Positions 1 to 4,872 of a stretch of 6,188 nt of DNA are shown in pieces; position 1 is the first letter of the stretch, and each line of letters begins with the position of its first letter. This DNA comes from DATEUP01 sp035283065 (lineage in GTDB: Archaea > Thermoplasmatota > DTKX01 > DATEUP01), in assembly GCA_035283065.1 (NCBI GenBank), contig DATEUP010000301.1, positions 1-6,188 on the forward strand, written 5' to 3'. Both the position numbers and the translations under genes were made by a program. The notes under the pieces are model-generated. The model was not told the DNA's origin and ran no database searches. It worked only from the letters and a program-made list of their open reading frames with translations.

Positions 1-277
1 CGTCGACCAGCTGCCCGCCGAGCGGGCGAAGCGCAAGGCGGCCGCGGACCTCCTCAAGGGGCCTCGCGAGGGCGAGGGCGAACTCGCGATCCACCCCGAG
101 GAGCTCGTGCCCCTCGAAGTCGAATCAGTCGAATTCCTCGAGGCGGGTGTCCGCGGCGAGGGTGTGTGCCAGAGGTGCCGGAAGACGAGCTACTTCACGC
201 GGCTCCTTGAGGATGGGCGGATCCTCTTCTGCTGCTCGCGCGGCCACCAGATGGTTGCGCCCGCCGCGGCCGTCTGA
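1..277 (+). CDS. C-terminal part of an unrecognised protein with a Cys/His zinc-ribbon-like motif (5' partial)
   Basis: The frame beginning at base 2 stays open from the left edge to a TGA at 275-277, giving 91 visible residues; the start lies outside the window. The first half is charged and probably helical (AERAKRKAAADLLKG near residues 6-20), followed by an acidic linker. Residues 55-82 carry C56-x2-C59, then C77, C78 and H82 (CQRCRK ... FCCSRGH), which looks like a treble-clef or zinc-ribbon metal site. Third codon positions are overwhelmingly G or C along the whole stretch, including the part opposite the radical SAM gene, where the minus frame shows more A/T-ending codons. This is why I think this frame is truly coding. 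The gene converges on the minus-strand radical SAM gene and overlaps it by 153 bases (125-277). I do not recognise the family; a nucleic-acid-binding or metal-structural role is only a guess. Confidence 0.6.
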   Translation, partial: VDQLPAERAKRKAAADLLKGPREGEGELAIHPEELVPLEVESVEFLEAGVRGEGVCQRCRKTSYFTRLLEDGRILFCCSRGHQMVAPAAAV

Positions 278-1063
278 GGGCCGCGGTTTCCAGTTGGCCG
301 CGAGGCTGAACGGCACGCCGAAGGACGCACAGGCCGCTTCGAGGGCGCGCAGGAGCTCGTCGGTCTTCTGCGCCCGCTGCGCGGGCGCGATTGGACACGT
401 CCTGTCGATGAGGGCCGAAAGCTTGCCGGCCCGCGTGTGGAGCGAGTCGGCCATGACCTCGGCGGCTCCCGCCGACGCTGCAAGGCGCGCGAGCTCGGAA
501 AGGGCCCCCGGCGTGGACTCCGGGAAGATGGGCCCGGCAAAAACGTAGGCGCGCACGCCGGCCTGCGTGACCTCCTGCAGAGCTCTGAAGCGCGCGCCAA
601 CCGGCGGACACGACGGCTCCCACAACTTGCGCTCCGCCTCGGACCCCGTCGCGATCGAGAAGCCCACCTCGGCCTCCGGGATCGTGGCGAGGACATCGAG
701 GTCGCGCGTGACGAGCGGCGACTTCGTGAGGACCGAGACGGGCCAGCCGGCGCGCGCGATCACCTCGAGGCAGCGCCTTGTGACTTCGAGCGCCTTTTCG
801 ACGGGCTGGTAGGGGTCGGTCACCGTCGAGATGCCGATCACGCCGCGGCGCTTGCGCTTGAGCTCGCGCGCGAGGAGCGCGGGGGCCGCGCGCTTCACGA
901 AGACGGTCTCGGCCCACGTCTCCCGCTCGACGCGGACGACATCGGGCGCGTAGCAGTAGAGGCAGTCGAAGGCGCAGCCGCGGTAGGGGTTAAGGGCCCA
1001 GTCGTATCCGGCAAGCAGCGAGGGCGCGAGCGCCTCCCGCGCCTGGACCTCAACGATGCGCAA
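125..1063 (-). CDS. SplB-like radical SAM protein (COG1533 type)
   Basis: About 312 residues from a TTG at 1063. The N-terminus matches archaeal COG1533 proteins: ALNPYRGC followed by the 4Fe-4S/SAM motif C30-x3-C34-x2-C37. Further family landmarks are TDPYQPVE (82-89), LTKS (112-115), RD (120-121), a VGFSIAT strand (133-139), EPSCPP (149-154) and GPIFP (177-181). Such enzymes bind a [4Fe-4S] cluster, cleave S-adenosylmethionine and generate a 5'-deoxyadenosyl radical. Spore photoproduct lyase is the best-known relative, but archaeal members are largely uncharacterised, so no substrate is claimed. The frame is open up to 1273, but homology begins only at the TTG, which has a purine-rich GGGGGAAG seven bases upstream. 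The start overlaps the end of nreA by 14 bases, suggesting coupled translation. The last 35-50 residues lie opposite the plus-strand zinc-ribbon gene and have atypical codon use, so they may be a run-on tail. Confidence 0.88.
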   Translation of the reverse strand: MRIVEVQAREALAPSLLAGYDWALNPYRGCAFDCLYCYAPDVVRVERETWAETVFVKRAAPALLARELKRKRRGVIGISTVTDPYQPVEKALEVTRRCLEVIARAGWPVSVLTKSPLVTRDLDVLATIPEAEVGFSIATGSEAERKLWEPSCPPVGARFRALQEVTQAGVRAYVFAGPIFPESTPGALSELARLAASAGAAEVMADSLHTRAGKLSALIDRTCPIAPAQRAQKTDELLRALEAACASFGVPFSLAANWKPRPSDGRGGRNHLVAARAAEEDPPILKEPREVARLPAPLAHTLAADTRLEEFD

Positions 1064-2396
1064 GGCCGGCCTTCCCCCCCGCCTCCTTGCGCGTGTCAAG
1101 CGCGTAGACGTCGAGGCGCCGCTGCACCTTGAGGTCGGTGAGCACTTGGCTCTCTTGGATCCAGCGGGCCACGGGGATCGCCATGACCTCGCCCACGCGC
1201 GCGAGGGCCCCTTCGAGCGTGTCGAAATGGCGCGGCTCCTCCTTGAGCGCCCGGCGCACGTGCTCGCGCACATTCCAGACGCCGACCGGCATCACGTACC
1301 CGGGGTGCGTTTCGCGCAGGATTACGACGCCTGCTTGCCGCCCCTCCGCCGTCAGCCTTTCGTTCACGGCGAGGCGCGCGGCGTAGTAGCACCCGCCGAT
1401 CGACGCGTAGGCCTTGCGGCCCTTGTAGAACTCCGCGTCCCCCATGACGACGACCTCCGCGCCGAAGGGGTTCCAGGTCGTCGAGGGGTACCAGGCCTCG
1501 ATGAGCTCGTAGCGCCAGGCCGTCGGCATCATGAGGATGACCCAGCGCGTGTCGAGGTCGTAAGTCTCGAAGATCCGGAAGTCGTCGACCGTGGGCGCGG
1601 CCTTCGTCTTCTCCATGAGCCGCTCGCCGAGCATCGAGTCGACGGCCGTGATCGACCACCTTGTGGGCACGAACCGGCGGCGCCGCTTGTCCCCGAAGGC
1701 GCCCACCGAGAAGGCGCGCTGGAGCTGCGAGACGAGCGTCCCGTCCCGGAAGAGTTCGCCTACGGCGTCGCGCGCCGGCGCGTCCGTGTCGTAGAACTTC
1801 TTCTCGAGGCGCGCGTCGAGGGGCACGTTCTCGACCTCGATCCCCGCGAGGGGTGCCGAAGGCCCGAACGGCTGGACCTCGTCGTCGAGCACGACGCGGC
1901 CCGTCGGCCGCTTCCGGAACGCGGCGTCCACGACCGCCGGGCGGGCGGCGAGCGCAAGCTCGCGCGTGCGCTCGACGACCTTGTCGCGCGCTTCGACGTC
2001 GTGCACGTCGACAAAGTGCATCCCGCGCACGAGTTGGGAGCGGAACTCGAGGATCTCGGGGATCGTGCGGCCGACCCAGAGCTCGGGCGTGTCGAGGATC
2101 GAGGTGTCGCCGGTCACCGGGGGGATGAGGGGCCCTACGGCCACCCGCGGGTACCCCGTCCGCCCGACAAAGACCGACGGCGGCGAGGACCCCTCGAGCT
2201 CGAGCCCACCGCCGATCAGCGAGGTCGTCTTCATCGAGGCGTACGCGCGCATCATCACGGGGCAGGCGGCCTTGCCGCACAGGAGCTTCGCGCCCCGGCA
2301 CTGGATGCAGAGCTCCGCCGGGATCCCGTGCGGCGCGACAAAGAGGTCGCTCGGGATGAGCCCCGCGGGGGCAAACTCCGGGTCGAAGAGGGCCAC
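1050..2396 (-). CDS. nreA: Archaeal DNA repair protein NreA
   Basis: A 448-residue protein, about the usual length for the archaeal Nre family (DUF650/DUF651). The N-terminus has a four-cysteine metal site, C30-x2-C33-x6-C40-x4-C45, typical of NreA and its CxxCRG...CG..CP pattern. The C-terminal domain has the family signature PVGVWNVRE (370-378). Near the end, Q425-R-R-L428-D-V-Y431-A432 matches a PCNA-interacting (PIP) box except that the second aromatic is alanine. In Haloferax volcanii, NreA is reported to act with UvrABC in repair of mitomycin C damage, dependent on its PCNA-binding motif; a chromosomal repair role here is inferred from that. The start is GTG at 2396, because an in-frame stop at 2406-2408 rules out anything earlier. 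A TATA-like CCTTATCT about 26 bases before the start suggests a leaderless message. It is the first gene of a pair with the radical SAM gene. Confidence 0.93.
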   Translation of the reverse strand: MALFDPEFAPAGLIPSDLFVAPHGIPAELCIQCRGAKLLCGKAACPVMMRAYASMKTTSLIGGGLELEGSSPPSVFVGRTGYPRVAVGPLIPPVTGDTSILDTPELWVGRTIPEILEFRSQLVRGMHFVDVHDVEARDKVVERTRELALAARPAVVDAAFRKRPTGRVVLDDEVQPFGPSAPLAGIEVENVPLDARLEKKFYDTDAPARDAVGELFRDGTLVSQLQRAFSVGAFGDKRRRRFVPTRWSITAVDSMLGERLMEKTKAAPTVDDFRIFETYDLDTRWVILMMPTAWRYELIEAWYPSTTWNPFGAEVVVMGDAEFYKGRKAYASIGGCYYAARLAVNERLTAEGRQAGVVILRETHPGYVMPVGVWNVREHVRRALKEEPRHFDTLEGALARVGEVMAIPVARWIQESQVLTDLKVQRRLDVYALDTRKEAGGKAGLAHR

Positions 2397-2420
2397 AGGC
2401 TCGCCTCAGAGGCGGGGGGC

Positions 2421-2428
2421 AGATAAGG
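2421..2428 (-). promoter_or_regulatory. Possible TATA element of nreA
   Basis: The minus strand reads CCTTATCT, one of the few AT-richer stretches before nreA. Archaeal TATA boxes centre about 26 bases before the transcription start, which would put the start near 2399, right at the GTG codon at 2396. This would give a leaderless message. The element is a weak match to the archaeal consensus. Confidence 0.35.
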
Positions 2429-2430
2429 CT

Positions 2431-2470
2431 TCCAGGGGGTGGCGCGAGCGCCCTCTCCACGGCCCCTGGA
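2431..2470 (-). terminator. Stem-loop downstream of the 2513-3112 gene, possible terminator or 3' stabiliser
   Basis: TCCAGGGG (2431-2438) and CCCCTGGA (2463-2470) are a perfect 8-base inverted repeat. Inside it, either GTGG (2439-2442) pairs with CCAC (2457-2460), extending the outer stem, or GGCGC (2441-2445) pairs with GCGCC (2448-2452). It lies in the 116-base gap between two minus-strand genes. No T-run follows it on the minus strand, so an intrinsic terminator is only one possibility. Confidence 0.4.
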
Positions 2471-2512
2471 GGCACCCGCCCCGGCCGCGGAATGCGAAGT
2501 CGGGGGTGGGCG

Positions 2513-3112
2513 CTACCCACTTGTGAAATCGGTGCGCGCCGACATGTGAAGGACGAGCCCTATGATCGCAAGGACGAGCCCGACCGGCCCCACGAGGATG
2601 ATCCCCGGGAAGCTGCTCCCGACGAGCCCCAAGACGGCGCCCGCCGTCCCCATGCTGTAGTTCTTGCGCTGGAAATCCGCCATCATCGCAATGGCGCAGC
2701 CGATGATCCCGAGGATCGGGAACACGATGAGGATGGCCATGATGCCGCCGGTGAGCCCCCAGAAACCCATTCCCATCCCGCCCAGGAAGGAGCCTATCGT
2801 GACCAGATAGATCAGGAACAGGAGGTCGCGGACGAGACAGAGCACCCACATGACGCCCGCGACCGTTGACTTCGAGTAGTCTGGCTGCGGCGCGTAAATG
2901 GGCGCGTAGTAGGCGGGGACATAGTAGCCCGGGGGCGGTCCGTACGGGCCGGGGTAGCCGTAGCCCGCGGGTTGGGCGTACGGCTGGGGCTGGCCCGGGT
3001 ACCCGTAGTAGGGCTGCTGCGGGGGCTGCTGCTGGGGGGGCGGCTGCTGGTATTGCGGAGGTTGCTGGGCGTAGGCGTAGGGCTGCGTGCGAGGATCGGG
3101 GTACGTGGACAT
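2513..3112 (-). CDS. Membrane protein with a Pro/Gln/Tyr-rich N-terminal tail and about four transmembrane helices
   Basis: A 199-residue protein. Residues 1-80 are low-complexity, rich in Pro, Gln, Tyr and Gly with YGYPG-like repeats, and are surely disordered. Residues 84-190 are hydrophobic and resolve into about four membrane helices (roughly 85-106, 119-145, 155-172 and 172-190), with a charged QRK turn at 148-150. The tail ends in a short polar ARTDF segment. Residues 123-165 align without gaps to residues 80-122 of the product of 4210-4644, with 19 of 43 identical by hand count, so the two are paralogs. The ATG at 3112 is well supported: GGAGG lies seven bases upstream and a TATA-like element about 40 bases upstream. 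There is no signal peptide. I do not recognise a named family. The architecture resembles small membrane proteins with Pro-rich cytoplasmic tails that bind partners, but function is unknown. Confidence 0.85.
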   Translation of the reverse strand: MSTYPDPRTQPYAYAQQPPQYQQPPPQQQPPQQPYYGYPGQPQPYAQPAGYGYPGPYGPPPGYYVPAYYAPIYAPQPDYSKSTVAGVMWVLCLVRDLLFLIYLVTIGSFLGGMGMGFWGLTGGIMAILIVFPILGIIGCAIAMMADFQRKNYSMGTAGAVLGLVGSSFPGIILVGPVGLVLAIIGLVLHMSARTDFTSG

Positions 3113-3119
3113 GGGGAGC

Positions 3120-3124
3120 CCTCC
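3120..3124 (-). promoter_or_regulatory. Ribosome binding site of the 2513-3112 gene
   Basis: The minus strand reads GGAGG (within GGTGGAGGG) seven bases before the ATG at 3112. This is a near-ideal Shine-Dalgarno element, and it fixes the start codon. Confidence 0.7.
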
Positions 3125-3150
3125 ACCCGGCGAGCCATTGGCACGGCGGG

Positions 3151-3160
3151 GATATAGATT
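3151..3160 (-). promoter_or_regulatory. TATA-like promoter element of the 2513-3112 gene
   Basis: The minus strand reads AATCTATATC in otherwise very GC-rich DNA. A start site about 26 bases downstream (near 3130) would leave a leader of about 18 bases that just includes the GGAGG ribosome site. Confidence 0.55.
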
Positions 3161-3239
3161 GCCCCGCGCGCCTCATCGCGGCTTTTCCGCCATCCAGCCG
3201 AAGACGGGGCGGAGCCCCGAGGACAGCCGTCTATCAGCC

Positions 3240-3275
3240 AGAAAAAGAAGAGGCGCCGGGGCGTTCGCCCCGGCG
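3240..3275 (-). terminator. GC hairpin plus T-run, terminator of the 3300-3860 gene
   Basis: CGCCGGGGCG (3254-3263) and CGCCCCGGCG (3266-3275) form a perfect 10-base inverted repeat separated by two bases. On the minus strand it is followed by CTCTTCTTTTTC. It starts 24 bases after the TGA of the membrane-protein gene. The structure is like a bacterial intrinsic terminator; the T-run alone would suffice for archaeal RNA polymerase. Confidence 0.75.
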
Positions 3276-3299
3276 GAAGAGGAATTCGCGGCCGTCGCT

Positions 3300-3860
3300 T
3301 CAACCCGCAGCCGGGGCGGTGGGCGCGGCGCCCTTGAGCGCCTTCCAGCCGAGGAAGCCGCCCACGAGGAGGAGCAAACCGCCAATGATTGCCAGGTATG
3401 TCCCGATCCCGGTCTGAATCACTCCAGCCGAGAGCGAGACGAGGGGCCCAAGCTGCAGGATGAAGAGAACGCCCATGAGCAAGGTAAGCACACCCATCAC
3501 CATCCCAATCATGGCCATCATCGGTTTCTTCATGAGCATCATTACAAGCCCGACAAGGCCGAAGACCAGGGCAAGGATTCCGCCAAACGACACGACGGGC
3601 CCCACGAGCGCTGCAAGCGCGGGAATCATGGCCATCGTCGACCCGATCTGGAGTGCATTGGCACCAACGCACATTGACGGTATCGGCGGCATAGCCGGCG
3701 TGCACGACTGAATCCACGGGAGAAATGCCGAGACGAGTGCCAGCACACCTCCCACGACGCCAAGAATCATAGGCATCTTGTATTTGCTCATGTCCGGACC
3801 TGCGCCGGTCGCCGCCACTCCTGCCCCCGCTACCATCGGTGCACCTGCTGGTGTTGCCAT
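3300..3860 (-). CDS. Small multi-pass membrane protein with an Ala/Gly-rich tail and a two-cysteine loop
   Basis: A 186-residue protein. Residues 1-25 are Ala/Gly/Pro-rich and probably flexible. Hydrophobic segments follow at about 30-49 (ending in FLPW), 77-110 (possibly two short helices), 114-135 and 152-172. The positive KK at 111-112 and KALK at 173-176 suggest cytoplasmic turns. The loop after the first helix holds C53 and C64 in a Pro/Met-rich stretch and could form a disulfide if it faces outward. The ATG at 3860 has GGAAGG seven bases upstream (3868-3873) and a TATA-like element further up. The gene resembles its two membrane-protein neighbours in size, low-complexity tail and helix number, but the helix and charge spacing differs, so common ancestry is not shown. 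Codon use is somewhat less GC-biased than in the flanking genes. No recognised family; function unknown. Confidence 0.82.
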   Translation of the reverse strand: MATPAGAPMVAGAGVAATGAGPDMSKYKMPMILGVVGGVLALVSAFLPWIQSCTPAMPPIPSMCVGANALQIGSTMAMIPALAALVGPVVSFGGILALVFGLVGLVMMLMKKPMMAMIGMVMGVLTLLMGVLFILQLGPLVSLSAGVIQTGIGTYLAIIGGLLLLVGGFLGWKALKGAAPTAPAAG

Positions 3861-3867
3861 TCGAATT

Positions 3868-3873
3868 CCTTCC
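3868..3873 (-). promoter_or_regulatory. Ribosome binding site of the 3300-3860 gene
   Basis: The minus strand reads GGAAGG seven bases before the ATG at 3860. It supports this start over the internal methionines at residues 9 and 24. Confidence 0.55.
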
Positions 3874-3921
3874 AGTAGACGGCTCTGAAGAACCGCCCCC
3901 GGGCAAGCAAGTTGCAGGAAA

Positions 3922-3930
3922 CATATTTAA
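3922..3930 (-). promoter_or_regulatory. TATA box of the 3300-3860 gene
   Basis: The minus strand reads TTAAATATG within CATTAAATATG, the best TATA match in the window, preceded by GCAAAGG where a B-recognition element would sit. The predicted start near 3900 gives a leader of about 40 bases that includes the GGAAGG site. Confidence 0.65.
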
Positions 3931-4154
3931 TGCCTTTGCGGGGCGCGCGACGCCGCCTGAGGCGCAAATCGAGGCCTCCCCCGCCGCGCGACAGGCATGG
4001 ATTCTGGCCAAGGGAAGGCTCGCTGGCAACGAATCCTCAGCCGCCTGCACCAGGGTCGACATCGGTCGCCAAGTGCCGGGGAACATCGGTCTGGCCCCAC
4101 GTCGCGCCGCCAGGCTTGCGGGCCCGACGTAATCCCCGTCCGCTCTCTAGATCT
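3931..4154. other. Non-coding spacer between two membrane-protein genes
   Basis: The gene-free stretch between the two flanking membrane-protein genes is 349 bases (3861-4209). Its ends hold the promoter and ribosome site of the left gene and the terminator of the right gene. In the central 224 bases I see no convincing gene, tRNA-like fold or repeat. Frames on both strands remain open, but they run through the promoter or terminator, show no codon bias and give Arg/Pro/Ala-rich translations typical of GC-rich non-coding DNA. Confidence 0.5.
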
Positions 4155-4189
4155 GAGAAAAAGAAAAGGCCGGGGCCTTGCGGCCCCGG
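4155..4189 (-). terminator. GC hairpin plus T-run, terminator of the 4210-4644 gene
   Basis: CCGGGGCC (4170-4177) and GGCCCCGG (4182-4189) form an 8-base stem with a four-base loop. On the minus strand it is followed by CCTTTTCTTTTTCTC. It lies 20 bases after the stop codon. Layout and sequence closely match the hairpin at 3240-3275. Confidence 0.75.
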
Positions 4190-4209
4190 TGAAGAACAAG
4201 GTGCCTGGC

Positions 4210-4644
4210 CTACGCCGCGAATTCCTTTTTCGAGATCGCGAGCAGGATGAACCCGATCAGCCCGAAGAGCAGGTGCAGCCCCACAAAGGCCAGGATCCCG
4301 CCGATGAGCGCCAGCGCCCACTTCTTCCGCATGAAGCAGAAGGCGGCCGCCATCGCGCACCCGACAATCCCGATGATCCCCATCACGAGGAGGATCGTGA
4401 TGATCCCCGAAAGGAACCCCATCATCCCGAGTCCGGCCGGGTCGATGAGGCCTCCCGAGGCGTTGATCAGCTGGTAGGCGGCCAGCCACCCCGTGAACTG
4501 CCAAATTCCAATCAGCAGGGCTAGGATGTACATGACCCCGGCGATCATCGGTTTGGCGGTCTTCTCGACCGGTGGTACCCCCATCGGTGCGGGCATCATT
4601 CCAGGCGCAGGCATTGGCATTGCAGGTGCAGCTATACTTTCCAC
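4210..4644 (-). CDS. Small membrane protein with a Met/Pro/Ala-rich tail and about four transmembrane helices
   Basis: About 144 residues from a GTG at 4644. Residues 5-27 are low-complexity Ala/Met/Pro. Membrane helices are likely at about 33-60, 74-104, 109-123 and 124-138, with the RKK at 106-108 as a cytoplasmic turn and a charged KKEF near the end. Residues 80-122 align gaplessly with residues 123-165 of the 2513-3112 product (shared GI..IL, IIG-containing stretch, GCA, RK, and the closing V-G), showing paralogy. The frame is open up to an ATG at 4731, but that codon lies upstream of the TATA element at 4671-4679, so it cannot be on the message. The predicted transcription start near 4649 favours a leaderless GTG at 4644. 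The ATG at 4620 is an alternative, but its nearest G-rich ribosome site is too far upstream. No named family recognised. Confidence 0.8.
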   Translation of the reverse strand: MESIAAPAMPMPAPGMMPAPMGVPPVEKTAKPMIAGVMYILALLIGIWQFTGWLAAYQLINASGGLIDPAGLGMMGFLSGIITILLVMGIIGIVGCAMAAAFCFMRKKWALALIGGILAFVGLHLLFGLIGFILLAISKKEFAA

Positions 4645-4670
4645 CCCGTCCGAACAATGCGGATTCGCGG

Positions 4671-4679
4671 TATAAAAAG
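4671..4679 (-). promoter_or_regulatory. TATA box of the 4210-4644 gene, overlapping an upstream terminator T-run
   Basis: The minus strand reads CTTTTTATA. Centring at about 4675 predicts a start near 4649, five bases before the GTG at 4644. The same T-run lies just after a stem-loop that could end transcription of the gene at 4873-6188. Confidence 0.6.
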
Positions 4680-4709
4680 ACGACGAAAGGGCAAAACTGG
4701 AGCCCCTTT
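4674..4709 (-). terminator. Possible terminator of the 4873-6188 gene
   Basis: On the minus strand AAAGGGGC (4709-4702) pairs with GCCCTTT (4692-4686) with one bulged G and a nine-base loop. After seven bases comes a run of five T (4678-4674). It lies 163 bases after the stop codon, so termination could also occur earlier. The T-run doubles as part of the TATA box of the next gene. Confidence 0.4.
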
Positions 4710-4872
4710 GGCCAATTCCGGGCCCGTGCAAAGGGACGTGGCGCGGGGAATCGGACGCTCAAAAGCCGCCCTTTGGGTCTGCCGAGATTCGACAAGCGTT
4801 GGCGAGTCTCGCGGCCGAGCCAGTAGGGTTGCCAGGCGCCAGCGGAAGGGCCCTCTCCGGGAGCCGATCGCC

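Noticed and set aside
1064..1273. N-terminal extension of the radical SAM protein to the first upstream ATG-like codon
   Set aside because: The extra 70 residues are Arg/Ser-rich antisense-like sequence in another phase of nreA, and family similarity begins exactly at the TTG at 1063.
1056..2426. A 456-codon open frame on the plus strand antisense to nreA
   Set aside because: The product is composed of Arg/Glu/His/Pro/Leu-rich sequence without domains, and nreA on the other strand is recognised along its whole length. It is a GC-rich shadow frame.
2506..2520. Small inverted repeat GTGGG/CCCAC around the stop codon of the 2513-3112 gene
   Set aside because: A five-base stem with a five-base loop is expected by chance at this GC content.
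2812..4086. A 424-codon minus-strand frame across two membrane-protein genes
   Set aside because: It runs through a promoter, a hairpin terminator and two supported genes in another phase, and ends in Ser/Arg/Pro/Thr-rich sequence from the low-complexity region.
4037..4795. A 252-codon minus-strand frame overlapping the 4210-4644 gene
   Set aside because: It passes through the terminator and TATA box and yields Arg/Asp/Gly-rich out-of-phase translation.
4740..4800. tRNA-like stretch: the plus strand reads GGCGCGGGGAATCGGACGC, like the reverse complement of a tRNA 3' end
   Set aside because: On the minus strand the would-be T-arm stem does not pair (GAGCG against CCCCG), position 55 would be C, no matching 5' acceptor strand is found at the right distance, and no seven-base anticodon loop fits.
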